A stretch of DNA of 62,674 nt from Treponema sp. (GCA_024699235.1 JAILPY010000048.1:1-62674); one strand, 5' to 3'. Positions 8,133 to 17,340 are shown, counted from the stretch's first letter. A program made the numbers and translations. Notes: generated by a model from the letters alone, not told the origin.

Positions 8133-9707
8133 ATGTCAAAAAAGAATTTATTATTGGTTTTAACGACAGAACAGGGATATATACATAATTCAAATGCAGA
8201 TGTAGATTTTTCTTTTGGCAATGAATATCTTTTTACCTCCATCTCAAATACATACATTCCATTGCTCAATCTTCTTTCCCTATTAGAGGAAGAAGGCGTT
8301 AATGTCAAATTGGGAATTGTATTAAATGCATCTTTATGTACGCTTCTGTCAGATGTTCATGTACAGACAGAATACATTGCATGGCTTGATAAGCGCATTG
8401 CATTTGGAGACATAGAACTTGAACGGAATAAAGATAATCCTGATATATTGAAAAATGTGCAGAGCTGCTTAAAAAAGCTTCAGAAAGATAAAATTGACTT
8501 TATTGAAAAATATAACAGTAACCTTGTTAAGATTTTCAAATATTTTGCAGACAAAGGCATTATAGAATTAATTCCTACTGCAGCAACGAACATATATATG
8601 CCTCACTATGCAGACATAACGGAAGTCATGAATGCACAGGTAGAAACAGGTTTATTTGCACACAAAACATTTTTTGGAGAGACAGGAGAAGGTTTTTACC
8701 TGCCCTATATGGGATGGGCTAAAGGCCTCGATAAAGTCCTCCATTCCTACGGCGTAAACTATACTATTATAGATGCCAGGTCTTTCCTTTTCGCCGAAAA
8801 GCCATGCGATACCGGTATTTTTACACCGGCAAGGACAACAAGCTCTCTTGTAGTGTTCGGGAGAGACAATGAAACCCCAAAGGACATCAATGGAGAAAGC
8901 GGGTTTATTACAAATCCTGTATACAGATGTGAACAAAGAGATGCAGGATATGAACTTCCTGCAGAATCTTTAAAGACATTCTTGGGAGAAGATCCAAAAA
9001 GGCTGCAGACAGAATTCAAATACTGGACAAATACTTCTGTATATAATGAAGAAGCTGCATTGCAGCAGGCAAAGACAGATGCAGAAAGATTTTATGACTC
9101 AAAGATGCAAAAGCTTTCACAAACTCAGGAATATCTTGAAGATAAAGATTCTGAGCTTGTATGCGTTATCCCGTTAGAAACTTTAGGCACGCAATGGCAT
9201 GAAGGCATAGCATGGCTTGAACATCTTATACGGCATGCCGCAAACTCAGAAGGCTTACAGCTATCGCTATGTAAAAACTGCATTAAAGATCAGTTTCTTT
9301 TGCAGAAAATTGAACCTTACCCATGCAGCAGTGAAGGTACAGGTTATGCAGAAAATCTTTTGGACAACTCTAATAACTGGATGATGCGGTATATACGGAA
9401 GGCAAGCGAAAGGATGGTAGACCTTACAGAACGTTTCCCTTCTGAAACAGGAATAAAAGCCAGGCTTCTGAATCTTGCTGCACGGCAGGTTCTCATTGCT
9501 GAATCAAATGACTGGGGAAAAATGATTCATGAAGGACGGCTTCCTGAATTTGCAATGGAAACATTTAAAGACTGCATACTGAACTTTACAGCAATATTTG
9601 ACTCGCTTGCAAGTAATACTGTAAGTACGGAATGGCTGTGTAACCTTGAAAAGAAAGACCCTATTTTTCCTTGGATCAATTACAAAGTATTCAGCCGTAA
9701 AAAGTAA
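8133..9707 (+). CDS. GH57-fold (branching-enzyme-like) protein lacking catalytic residues
   Basis: At 524 residues its length and motif order match GH57 branching enzymes, but each catalytic motif has changed. The HxH motif LVLHAHLPY reads LVLTTEQGY (8-16). The second motif reads PTAATNIYMP with Asn for His. The nucleophile motif FWLPECAY reads FYLPYMGW (188-195), so Glu becomes Tyr192. The acid motif DTELFGHWW reads PLETLGTQW (347-355), so Asp becomes Pro347. The C-terminal part (SNDWGKMIHEGRLPEFA) is well kept. It follows AAGGA and the DUF4912 gene. Inferred role: a glycan-binding or scaffolding pseudoenzyme in the cytoplasm rather than a transglycosylase. Confidence 0.85.
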   Translation: MSKKNLLLVLTTEQGYIHNSNADVDFSFGNEYLFTSISNTYIPLLNLLSLLEEEGVNVKLGIVLNASLCTLLSDVHVQTEYIAWLDKRIAFGDIELERNKDNPDILKNVQSCLKKLQKDKIDFIEKYNSNLVKIFKYFADKGIIELIPTAATNIYMPHYADITEVMNAQVETGLFAHKTFFGETGEGFYLPYMGWAKGLDKVLHSYGVNYTIIDARSFLFAEKPCDTGIFTPARTTSSLVVFGRDNETPKDINGESGFITNPVYRCEQRDAGYELPAESLKTFLGEDPKRLQTEFKYWTNTSVYNEEAALQQAKTDAERFYDSKMQKLSQTQEYLEDKDSELVCVIPLETLGTQWHEGIAWLEHLIRHAANSEGLQLSLCKNCIKDQFLLQKIEPYPCSSEGTGYAENLLDNSNNWMMRYIRKASERMVDLTERFPSETGIKARLLNLAARQVLIAESNDWGKMIHEGRLPEFAMETFKDCILNFTAIFDSLASNTVSTEWLCNLEKKDPIFPWINYKVFSRKK

Positions 9708-9733
9708 TAAACTGCAATAAAAACATTTCCTTC

Positions 9734-9762
9734 TTTTCATTATATAAAGATTGTGATACAAT
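9734..9762 (+). promoter_or_regulatory. Extended -10 promoter of the NifU-like/GGGtGRT pair
   Basis: TACAAT (9757-9762) is preceded by TG one base upstream, an extended -10. TTTTCA lies 17 bases further up at 9734-9739. The predicted leader of about 65 bases includes a GGACTG/CAGTCC hairpin (9776-9794) and ends with GAGG before the ATG. Confidence 0.5.
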
Positions 9763-9833
9763 CTTTCTCTAAGGTGGACTGTCAACTCCAGTCCGCATAA
9801 CTCTATTTACTACAATTTTCGAGGTAACCCAGT

Positions 9834-10535
9834 ATGAAGTACACTGCAGAAGTGGAACATATGTGTCCTTTGGCAAAAGGCGCATATCATGGGCCTGCAC
9901 CTATTCCTGAAGAGGGAGAATGGGTTCAGGCAAAAAAAATTGAAGACATCTCCGGTTTTACACACGGTATCGGTTGGTGTGCACCGCAGCAGGGAGCATG
10001 TAAACTTTCATTGAATGTTAAAGACGGAATCATTGAAGAAGCTCTTGTTGAGACAATCGGATGTTCCGGTATGACACACTCAGCTGCAATGGCTTCTGAA
10101 ATCCTTATCGGAAAAACTTTAATCGAAGCTTTAAACACAGACCTCGTTTGTGATGCAATCAACACAGCCATGCGTGAACTCTTTATGCAGATTGTATACG
10201 GACGCACTCAGTCTGCTTATTCAAAGGATGGACTTAAAGTTGGCGCCTCTCTTGAAGATCTCGGCAAGAACCTCCGTTCTCAGGTTGGAACAATGTTTGC
10301 AACACGCAAAACAGGTCCTCGTTACCTTGAAATGACAGAAGGCTATGTAGAACAGATTGCACTTGACAAAGACAATCAGATTATCGGTTATAAATGCATC
10401 AACATTGGCAAGCTGATGGATGCCCTTAAGGCTGGAACAGATCCTAAGGAAGCTATTGAAAAGGCTAGAACTCACTACGGACGCGTTACAGAAGATCAGG
10501 GCGTTGTAAAGTTCATTGACCCACGCAAAGAGTAA
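9834..10535 (+). CDS. NifU-N-like iron-sulfur scaffold family protein paired with GGGtGRT
   Basis: This 233-residue cytosolic protein has cysteines in MCPLAKG, GWCAPQQGAC and ETIGCSGMTHS, spaced as in the IscU/NifU scaffold fold. Family knowledge: this scaffold-like type is regularly annotated next to a GGGtGRT protein, and its reaction is unknown. The sequence uses favoured codons and lies behind its own promoter with a ~65-base leader and a GAGG Shine-Dalgarno, so strong expression is likely. The following gene begins 19 bases downstream. Inference: the pair builds or stores a cluster, or moves sulfur or selenium. The cluster role is not demonstrated. Confidence 0.88.
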   Translation: MKYTAEVEHMCPLAKGAYHGPAPIPEEGEWVQAKKIEDISGFTHGIGWCAPQQGACKLSLNVKDGIIEEALVETIGCSGMTHSAAMASEILIGKTLIEALNTDLVCDAINTAMRELFMQIVYGRTQSAYSKDGLKVGASLEDLGKNLRSQVGTMFATRKTGPRYLEMTEGYVEQIALDKDNQIIGYKCINIGKLMDALKAGTDPKEAIEKARTHYGRVTEDQGVVKFIDPRKE

Positions 10536-10554
10536 GGAACGGAGGACTTAGGAA

Positions 10555-11592
10555 ATGTCATTATTTGAAGATTATGAAGGCCGCATTCCACAGGTAAACA
10601 AGGCTCTTAAAGAATATGGATTTGCAGAAGGTGAAAAAGGCTTGAACGAAGCCCGTGAACTCTGCAAGGCTCGTGGTTTTGATCCTTATGAAATATGTCA
10701 GTCAACACAGCAGATTTGTTTTGAAGATGCAAAGTGGGCTTACGTATTAGGCTCTGCAATTGCAATAAAAGAAGCAGAAAAGACTGGTGATAAGACAGGT
10801 TCAACAGCTGCTGCAAACATCGGTAAAGGACTTCAGGCATTCTGTCTCCCAGGTTCAGTTGCTGATGACCGTAAGGTAGGCCTTGGACACGGAAACCTTG
10901 GCGCTCGCCTTCTTTCAGAAGAAACACAGTGCTTTGCATTCTTAGCAGGTCACGAATCATTCGCTGCTGCTGAAGGTGCTATTAAGATTGCTGCTAATGC
11001 AAACAAGGTTCGCAAGAACAAGCTTCGCGTTATCTTGAACGGTCTTGGAAAAGATGCAGCTCAGATTATCAGCCGCATAAACGGATTTACTTATGTACAG
11101 ACAAAGTTTGACTATTTCAACGGAAACGGCACAGACAAAGCTCTTACAGTTGTAAAAGAAATTCCATACGGAAATAATCCAGAACGCCTTATCGTAAAAT
11201 GCTACGGTGCTGACGACGTTCGCGAAGGCGTTGCAATAATGTGGCATGAAGATGTAGATGTTTCTATTACAGGAAACTCAACAAACCCAACTCGTTTCCA
11301 GCATCCAGTTGCAGGAACATACAAGAAGGAAAGACTTATTGCAGGTAAGAACTACTTCTCTGTAGCTTCTGGCGGCGGAACAGGCCGTACATTGCATCCA
11401 GATAACATGGCTGCAGGTCCTGCATCTTATGGATTTACAGACACTCTTGGACGCATGCACTCAGACGCTCAGTTTGCAGGATCTTCATCAGTTCCTGCTC
11501 ACGTAGAAATGATGGGCTTCATGGGAATGGGAAATAACCCAATGGTTGGCTGTACAGTTGCTTGTGCAGTTGCTGTTGCTGGTTCTTTCTAA
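10555..11592 (+). CDS. GGGtGRT family protein
   Basis: The diagnostic motif SGGGTGRTLHPDNMA is near residues 276-290, and a highly conserved tail GMGNNPMVGCTVACAVAVA closes the protein. It has 345 residues, no signal peptide and repeated Ala/Gly helices. No biochemical function is known for the family. It is translated from an AGGA site 19 bases after the NifU-like gene and is followed directly by a perfect 32-base terminator, so the two genes form a self-contained transcription unit. Codon choice resembles a highly expressed gene. The conserved cysteines in the tail could be ligands for whatever the scaffold partner delivers; that is speculation. Confidence 0.9.
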   Translation: MSLFEDYEGRIPQVNKALKEYGFAEGEKGLNEARELCKARGFDPYEICQSTQQICFEDAKWAYVLGSAIAIKEAEKTGDKTGSTAAANIGKGLQAFCLPGSVADDRKVGLGHGNLGARLLSEETQCFAFLAGHESFAAAEGAIKIAANANKVRKNKLRVILNGLGKDAAQIISRINGFTYVQTKFDYFNGNGTDKALTVVKEIPYGNNPERLIVKCYGADDVREGVAIMWHEDVDVSITGNSTNPTRFQHPVAGTYKKERLIAGKNYFSVASGGGTGRTLHPDNMAAGPASYGFTDTLGRMHSDAQFAGSSSVPAHVEMMGFMGMGNNPMVGCTVACAVAVAGSF

Positions 11593-11608
11593 AATAACCT
11601 AATATGCG

Positions 11609-11640
11609 AAAAAGGTCTTATCTTAAGATAAGACCTTTTT
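11609..11640 (+). terminator. Rho-independent terminator of the GGGtGRT unit
   Basis: A perfect 32-base palindrome is centred at 11624/11625, with arms AAAAAGGTCTTATCTT and its complement, ending in a T-run. It begins 17 bases after the GGGtGRT stop codon. Confidence 0.9.
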
Positions 11641-11670
11641 TATTTTAAATATTTTACAAAAATACTTCTG

Positions 11671-11727
11671 CTAATAAAAACTGCCGGATGGCTTATGCTT
11701 TTAGTTAACAGGAGTACCATCCGGCAG
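11671..11727 (-). terminator. Terminator of the alpha-galactoside operon
   Basis: Arms CTGCCGGATGG (11681-11691) and CCATCCGGCAG (11717-11727) form an 11-bp stem around a 25-base loop. Read on the minus strand, the stem is followed by TTTTTATTAG (11680-11671), which fits termination after the GH36 gene. Confidence 0.7.
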
Positions 11728-11807
11728 GGAGGAATTATTTTAAACAACAGCACGCAGCAGCTATTGTAAAATAAGAAATCAAGAAATTAGAAGAATAAAG
11801 ACATTCT

Positions 11808-14066
11808 CTAACATTTTTCTAAAAGAAAGTGAACGCTGCCTCCATACTGAGGCTTACCCATGACACGAAGCCCCGCATACATAAGTTCTGCTCCAGAAGC
11901 ACAAGTGCCATCCGGCACTATGCAACTTAAGTTTGCAGGCATGTCAAACACAGACTTTTTAAGGTGATCCTGAAGGGTTTCGCTTTGCAATGACTTAAAG
12001 CAATATTTAGCGTCAGGATCGAGTCCCTGCAAAGGAACATTTATGTACTCAGGATTTGCTTCTGCATACTGCCATACAATAGTCACAACAGCCTGCTTCT
12101 TATCTTTAGAAACATGTTCCCAAGCTGAATATCTTGATGATTCAGCCGCTGCTGTATAATTCCATGGACATTCAATACGGTACAAATCTCCAAACTGTAC
12201 TGTACCGCGAATTTTTTTATACCATGCAATCTGACTCTTTATTTCTGCAAGTTCAAGTTCTGAAAGTAAATTCAAATCAAGTTCATATCCGAATGTTCCT
12301 GCCATTGCAACATGTCCTCTGGAAGAAAGAGATGTCAACCTTCCCACCTGATGATTAGGCACTGCAGAAACATGGCAAGACATGGCACTTGCCGGATAAA
12401 CCAAAGATGTTCCCATCTGAATCGGAATGCGAGAAAGAGCATCTGTATTATCGCTCGTCCAGGTCTGAGGCATGTAATAGAGAATGCCCGCATCAAAGCG
12501 TCCCCCTCCTCCGGAACAAGATTCAAAAAGTACCTCGGGAAAACGAGATGTAAGAATTCCCAACAGGCGGTACAGGCCAAGATAGAACTTATGAGAAGCA
12601 TTAAGATACATATCTGATACGCTTCTATTAAAGTCCCATTTTACATAGTCAATATGTGCAGTAGAAAGGATATCAGAAAGCCTTTCCAAAAGATAATCAA
12701 CAACTTCTTCTTTACCTAAGTTCAGGACAAGCTGATGCCGGCCAAGAACAGGATTCCTGCCTTCTACATGGAAAGCCCAGTCAGGATGGGAACGGTATAA
12801 ATCACTGTCAGGGGAAATCATTTCAGGTTCAAACCAAAGACCAAATTTCATGCCTCGCTTGTGAATGCCATCTGAAACCTCTTCAAGGCCATTAGGCAAT
12901 TTTCCTTTATTAACAATCCAGTCTCCCAAAGAAGACCTGTCGTCATTACGTTTTCCAAACCATCCGTCATCAAGGACGAAAAGTTCAACGCCTTCCTTTG
13001 CTGCTGTATCAGCAAGACTAAACAATTTCTTTACGTCAAAATTAAAATATGTGGCTTCCCAGTTATTTATAACAACAGGCCGCTCTGCATCACGCCATTT
13101 TCCACGGCATAAGTTTTTTCTATATAAATCATGGAATGTCCGGCTCATGCCTCCTATTCCGCTTTCACTTCGGACCATAACAACTTCTGGAGTGCAGAAT
13201 TCCTCACCATCTTTCAGTTTCCAGTCAAAGTTAAATGGATTTATTCCCATCTGAAGGCGAGCCATTCCCCACTGATCAACTTCTATCTGAGCAAGAAAAT
13301 TTCCACTATATACAAGATTAAATCCAAATGCCTCTCCGTTACTTTCCCCAGTCTTATCAGAAAGTAATGCCAGGAATGGATTTTGCTGGTGACTGCTCAT
13401 GCCACGCCTGCTTTCTATGCCTTGCATGCCAGGTACAAGATTCCTAAGAATAACGTGTCGCTCTCGTGCATGAGCCCCAGAAAGCTGCATCATCTTATAG
13501 CGGGAGTGAGGAAAATCAATGCTTGCACTCAAGGCTTTTCTAAGAGACAGGGGTTTTGAACCACATTTAAACACTGCATGACGGCAAATTACATCTAACG
13601 ACTTCCATACCGTATAGCTTAGAGTAACAAGGAGTCCTGTATTTGGATCTTTCAAGTCAATTTCTAATGTATCAGCCTCGCTATCATCACTAACATAAGT
13701 TGAAGGCAATCCATCTAGAGATTTCTTTCCTGCAAATATGCGGTATGACTTATATTCCAAGTCAGTTGCCAAGTTATCATCACATACAGCTTCAAATGCA
13801 GAGGAACGGAAATCAGAACGCATCGGTACAGGAAATTCACACTGCTGAGCATCTAAAGAAAAATCAGCACTGCCGTGCAATTCTGAAGGAACCGGGCAAA
13901 AGGAGCGGTCTGCAAGAGGCATGACACAGACATCAGACCAAACTGGCAGCGAATGAAACCAGCCACCATGCAATAGATATTTTTCGTTATAAACTCTTAT
14001 CACATACGTAGATGATGGAGTATTCAGAAGAAAAACACCTTTTTCTTTATTAAAGCAAATGCTCAT
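11808..14066 (-). CDS. Alpha-galactosidase, GH36
   Basis: The chosen ATG at 14066 gives 752 residues and is preceded by AGGAAAG. The frame can be extended to a TTG at 14117, but that has no Shine-Dalgarno. The protein has an N-terminal beta-supersandwich, a TIM barrel and a C-terminal beta domain. GH36 motifs are clear: LDDGWF (365-370), KWDFNR with nucleophile Asp478, ESCSGGGGRFDAG (515-527) and TSDNTDA with acid/base Asp539. It hydrolyses terminal alpha-1,6-galactose from melibiose, raffinose or similar sugars. No signal peptide is seen, so it works in the cytoplasm on sugars imported by the ABC transporter encoded just upstream. The exact substrate is not decided by sequence. Confidence 0.93.
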   Translation of the reverse strand: MSICFNKEKGVFLLNTPSSTYVIRVYNEKYLLHGGWFHSLPVWSDVCVMPLADRSFCPVPSELHGSADFSLDAQQCEFPVPMRSDFRSSAFEAVCDDNLATDLEYKSYRIFAGKKSLDGLPSTYVSDDSEADTLEIDLKDPNTGLLVTLSYTVWKSLDVICRHAVFKCGSKPLSLRKALSASIDFPHSRYKMMQLSGAHARERHVILRNLVPGMQGIESRRGMSSHQQNPFLALLSDKTGESNGEAFGFNLVYSGNFLAQIEVDQWGMARLQMGINPFNFDWKLKDGEEFCTPEVVMVRSESGIGGMSRTFHDLYRKNLCRGKWRDAERPVVINNWEATYFNFDVKKLFSLADTAAKEGVELFVLDDGWFGKRNDDRSSLGDWIVNKGKLPNGLEEVSDGIHKRGMKFGLWFEPEMISPDSDLYRSHPDWAFHVEGRNPVLGRHQLVLNLGKEEVVDYLLERLSDILSTAHIDYVKWDFNRSVSDMYLNASHKFYLGLYRLLGILTSRFPEVLFESCSGGGGRFDAGILYYMPQTWTSDNTDALSRIPIQMGTSLVYPASAMSCHVSAVPNHQVGRLTSLSSRGHVAMAGTFGYELDLNLLSELELAEIKSQIAWYKKIRGTVQFGDLYRIECPWNYTAAAESSRYSAWEHVSKDKKQAVVTIVWQYAEANPEYINVPLQGLDPDAKYCFKSLQSETLQDHLKKSVFDMPANLSCIVPDGTCASGAELMYAGLRVMGKPQYGGSVHFLLEKC

Positions 14067-14118
14067 AATTTTCTTTCCTAAAATATAAAAAGTTCTCTCC
14101 GATTTATTATCAATCAAA

Positions 14119-15471
14119 TTACTTAAACAATGACTTTATCTGAGTATTAGATTCTACAAGTGCAGACTCAATATCTTTCTGACCAAGGAAAATCTCATCA
14201 AATGTACGTGTCATTATCTGTCCAATTTCTACAGAATGGTCTACAATCGGATAAAGGAATGTTCCGTTTGGAGCAACAGCTTCGTCTGTAAATGCAGATA
14301 CGTCATAACCTTTTTCTTTGTAAGTATTAAGAGCTTTGTTTACACCGCTTTCAATAGCAGGGAATACAACGCCGTAAGAACCAATGATTTCCTGAGCATC
14401 ACGCGATGCAAGGAATTTTACCCATTCCCAGGCTTCATCCTTATGCTTACTTCCTACCCATATAGAATCACCAAGACCGTTAATCATGCTCTTGCGTCCT
14501 GCAGAACCTTCTGGAAGGCGTGCGAAACCAACTTCAAAAACACCATTCGTCTTATAAGAACCAATCATCCATGAACCGTCAAATACAAGCGCTGCCTTCT
14601 GTGAATTGAAAATTGCTGCAGTACCGTTTGAAGTTTCTGTATATGGAGTAAGATATCCTTCATCCTGCATCTTCTTCATCCATTTTATTGTTTTAATGAA
14701 GCGAGGATCGTCATAGTGATAGTTCCAGTCATAAAGACCATCTGTATACATCCAGCCAGTTGCACATGCAAGTCCTGAATACTGAGCCTGTCCGCGGTCA
14801 TCGCTGTGAGCAAGGACAAGTCCGTACTGAACTACATTGTTTTTGTCAAAGTTTGGATCAAGACCATTACGGCCAGCGGCATCAATTGAAAGCTTTCTGA
14901 TCATTTTTTCAAAAGAACCGCCATCGTCATAGTTCCAATTCAAGTTATTAAGTTCGTCATGGCTTATTCCAAGCTTATCAGTTACATCCTTATTGTATAC
15001 AATACAGATTGTATCCCAGTCCTTAGGAAGTCCGTAAGTTTTGCCATCTTTTGTCTGCCAAAGCTTTTCAAGGCTATTCATATAGATAGACATGTCAACG
15101 TTGTCTTTTTTTATGTAAGGAGTCAAATCAACAAGCTGATTCTTATTTGCAAAGTCAAGGTATTTTGCAAGATGATCTGTAAATACGTCTGATGCCGAAC
15201 CACCAATCATTTCTGTCTGAAGACCTGTCCAGTAATCATCCCAGCCAAGCTGAGAAATTTCAACCTTTATATTCGGGTTTCTTTTTGTAAATTCATCAGC
15301 CGCTGCCTGATATGCAGGAAGCTGGTTAGAATCCCACAATTCGTACTTGATTGTTACAACCTTTCCTTTTCCAGACGATGATTCTGCTCCGCCCTTATTA
15401 GAACAAGAAATTCCCATAAGAGCTCCTAAAGCTGCAAGTACTGCACCTGCAAAAACAATTGACTTTTTCAT
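14119..15471 (-). CDS. Sugar ABC transporter substrate-binding lipoprotein (family 1)
   Basis: This 450-residue protein starts after an excellent GGAGG site and has a lipoprotein signal with lipobox GISC near residue 23. The mature part is a type-1 extracellular solute-binding protein: YELWDSNQLPAYQAAADEF near the start, DVFTDH, AALVFDGSWMIG, and a closing DEAWEWVKFLAS. It captures the sugar in the periplasm and passes it to the two permeases encoded upstream. Gene order (permease, permease, binding protein, alpha-galactosidase) points to an alpha-galactoside. Expression is probably controlled by the LacI protein at 17455. Confidence 0.93.
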   Translation of the reverse strand: MKKSIVFAGAVLAALGALMGISCSNKGGAESSSGKGKVVTIKYELWDSNQLPAYQAAADEFTKRNPNIKVEISQLGWDDYWTGLQTEMIGGSASDVFTDHLAKYLDFANKNQLVDLTPYIKKDNVDMSIYMNSLEKLWQTKDGKTYGLPKDWDTICIVYNKDVTDKLGISHDELNNLNWNYDDGGSFEKMIRKLSIDAAGRNGLDPNFDKNNVVQYGLVLAHSDDRGQAQYSGLACATGWMYTDGLYDWNYHYDDPRFIKTIKWMKKMQDEGYLTPYTETSNGTAAIFNSQKAALVFDGSWMIGSYKTNGVFEVGFARLPEGSAGRKSMINGLGDSIWVGSKHKDEAWEWVKFLASRDAQEIIGSYGVVFPAIESGVNKALNTYKEKGYDVSAFTDEAVAPNGTFLYPIVDHSVEIGQIMTRTFDEIFLGQKDIESALVESNTQIKSLFK

Positions 15472-15537
15472 ACCTTATTCCTCCTTTTATTTCGAATAGA
15501 TATTTTATTAAAGTTTTATGTATACATTCAGACAGAA

Positions 15538-16434
15538 TCAACGGAATCCACTGAACTGTATAGAATTAATAATTTTCTTTCCAAGGAAAGCATAAATAAT
15601 AAACGCAGGAATTATAGCGAGGACCGTTCCAGCCATAAGGCCGCTCCAGTCTGGCTGTCCCTGCGGTGTCTGAGAGCGGAATACGCCAAGAGCAACGGTA
15701 AGAGTTCTAAGCTCTTCCTTTCTGCCGACAATCAAAGGCCACATATAATCATTCCATGTGTTTATTGCAACAGTTACGGCAAGAGTAATAATAGCAGTCT
15801 GCATAAGAGGCATAATAATCATAAAGAAAGTTCTGTACTGCCCTGCTCCATCAAGATATGCAGCTTCTTCTATTTCTTTATTAATTCCCATAAAAAATTG
15901 CCGCATAAAAAACACAGAGTAAGGAGTCATTAATAAAGCAGGAAGAACAATTCCTCCATAAGTGTTCAATAATCCTAACTGTCGTATAAAGACAAAGTTA
16001 GGAATCATCATTACAACTCCAGGAACCATCATAGTTGCAAGAATTAATGCAAAAATCTTATCTCTTCCAGGAAACTTCAACCGTGAAAATCCATAGCCTG
16101 CCATAGCGCTGAAAAACACCTGGCATACAGTAGTTATAAATGCAATGATAAGTGAATTGCGGACATTAACTATAAAGTTTACGCTTTGACCCGAGCCGCC
16201 AAGGGCAAGGGACTCTTCCGCTGACACCATGCCTAAAACACGAACATAGTTCATTCCCGTAATTCGTGAAGGAATCATCTTTACTGCATCTGAATACATT
16301 AGAGAGGCAGGGGTAAAAGAAGTTCTAACAACCCAATAAAACGGAAACAGCGTTATTAAAAGCAATATGAGAATCACAATCCACATCATGACATGCCCAA
16401 AGCTCATTTCTTTTTTTATAGTTTTTTTATTCAT
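15538..16434 (-). CDS. Carbohydrate ABC transporter permease, MalG type
   Basis: The 298-residue protein has six membrane helices and the cytoplasmic EAA loop EIEEAAYLDGAGQYRTFFMIIMP around residues 188-210, which docks with the ATPase. The C-terminal FLGKKIINSIQFSGFR is typical of MalG-type permeases. It lies 17 bases after the MalF-type gene and 66 bases before the binding-protein gene. No ATP-binding subunit is encoded in this operon, so a shared MsmK-type ATPase elsewhere is inferred. Confidence 0.93.
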   Translation of the reverse strand: MNKKTIKKEMSFGHVMMWIVILILLLITLFPFYWVVRTSFTPASLMYSDAVKMIPSRITGMNYVRVLGMVSAEESLALGGSGQSVNFIVNVRNSLIIAFITTVCQVFFSAMAGYGFSRLKFPGRDKIFALILATMMVPGVVMMIPNFVFIRQLGLLNTYGGIVLPALLMTPYSVFFMRQFFMGINKEIEEAAYLDGAGQYRTFFMIIMPLMQTAIITLAVTVAINTWNDYMWPLIVGRKEELRTLTVALGVFRSQTPQGQPDWSGLMAGTVLAIIPAFIIYAFLGKKIINSIQFSGFR

Positions 16435-16451
16435 GATAAACCTGCCTTTTA

Positions 16452-17333
16452 TTAATTATCAGACTCATTTGCCCTTAGGAATTTCATCTGCAAAAAACTG
16501 ATGAATGCAAGAATTGCAAACAATACAATAGAAGCCGCTGAGGCATAACCCATCTTATACGATTCAAATCCATTCTTATAAATGAAAAGGTAGATGGCAT
16601 ACGTAGCAGTAACAGGGCCTCCTTTTGTAGTTACAGCAATCGTATCGTAAATCTGGAAAGATCCTATAACAGTTGTTACAATGACGAATAGCATGACAGG
16701 ACGAATGTAAGGAAGAACTACATAAAAGAATTTTCTTACAGAACCACATCCATCAATAATTGCAGCCTCTTCTATTTCCTTAGGAACGCTCTGAAGTCCT
16801 GCAAAGACAAGCAAAGCTGTATATCCCATGTGCCTCCAAATATTTATGCCGGCAATTGAAGGAAGGGCCGTTCTTGTATCAGTAAGGAAGTTTATTTTCT
16901 GGAGTCCTAATTTTACAAGAAGAGCATCGACAATACCTAAAGGAGGGTCAAGCATCCAGAACCAAAGAAGTCCGACAACAACATTTGACATAATCCAAGG
17001 CGTCAGAAAAACTCCGCGCAAAAAACCGCTTTTACCAGAGTTATTCATAATGATTGCTATTATTAATGCCAGCACAGTCTGAAGAGGTATATTCAGCAGA
17101 ACATAACATACAGTAACTTTCATAGAAATCCAAAAATCAGAATCTTTAAAAAGAGTACTATAATTTTTGAGACCTACAAAATTTGCAGAGCTGAACAAAT
17201 CCCAGTCTGTAAAACTGTAAATAAAACCACGAACCGTAGGATATAAGTAAAAACAAATAAATCCCAACAGGCACGGTACTACAAAACTGAAAGCAACTAA
17301 GCTTCGTTTTAATTCATAACCTTTGACTTTCAT
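16452..17333 (-). CDS. Sugar ABC transporter permease, MalF/UgpA type
   Basis: The 293-residue protein has six predicted membrane helices starting at LVAFSFVVPCLLGF and the EAA loop PKEIEEAAIIDGCGSVRKFF near residues 190-210. It is the promoter-proximal gene of the galactoside operon. The ATG at 17333 has no Shine-Dalgarno. A TTTACA-17-TATAAT promoter ends only seven bases before it, so the mRNA is predicted to be leaderless. Its partner permease follows after 17 bases. Confidence 0.93.
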   Translation of the reverse strand: MKVKGYELKRSLVAFSFVVPCLLGFICFYLYPTVRGFIYSFTDWDLFSSANFVGLKNYSTLFKDSDFWISMKVTVCYVLLNIPLQTVLALIIAIIMNNSGKSGFLRGVFLTPWIMSNVVVGLLWFWMLDPPLGIVDALLVKLGLQKINFLTDTRTALPSIAGINIWRHMGYTALLVFAGLQSVPKEIEEAAIIDGCGSVRKFFYVVLPYIRPVMLFVIVTTVIGSFQIYDTIAVTTKGGPVTATYAIYLFIYKNGFESYKMGYASAASIVLFAILAFISFLQMKFLRANESDN

Positions 17334-17340
17334 AATTTTT

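Noticed and set aside
9746..9766. Inverted repeat AAAGATTGT/ACAATCTTT as a terminator for the GH57-like gene
   Set aside because: The loop is only three bases, no U-tract follows directly, and the right arm holds an extended -10 promoter element.
14067..14117. TTG start at 14117 for the alpha-galactosidase
   Set aside because: No Shine-Dalgarno precedes it, while the ATG at 14066 has AGGAAAG at good spacing and a normal GH36 N-terminus.
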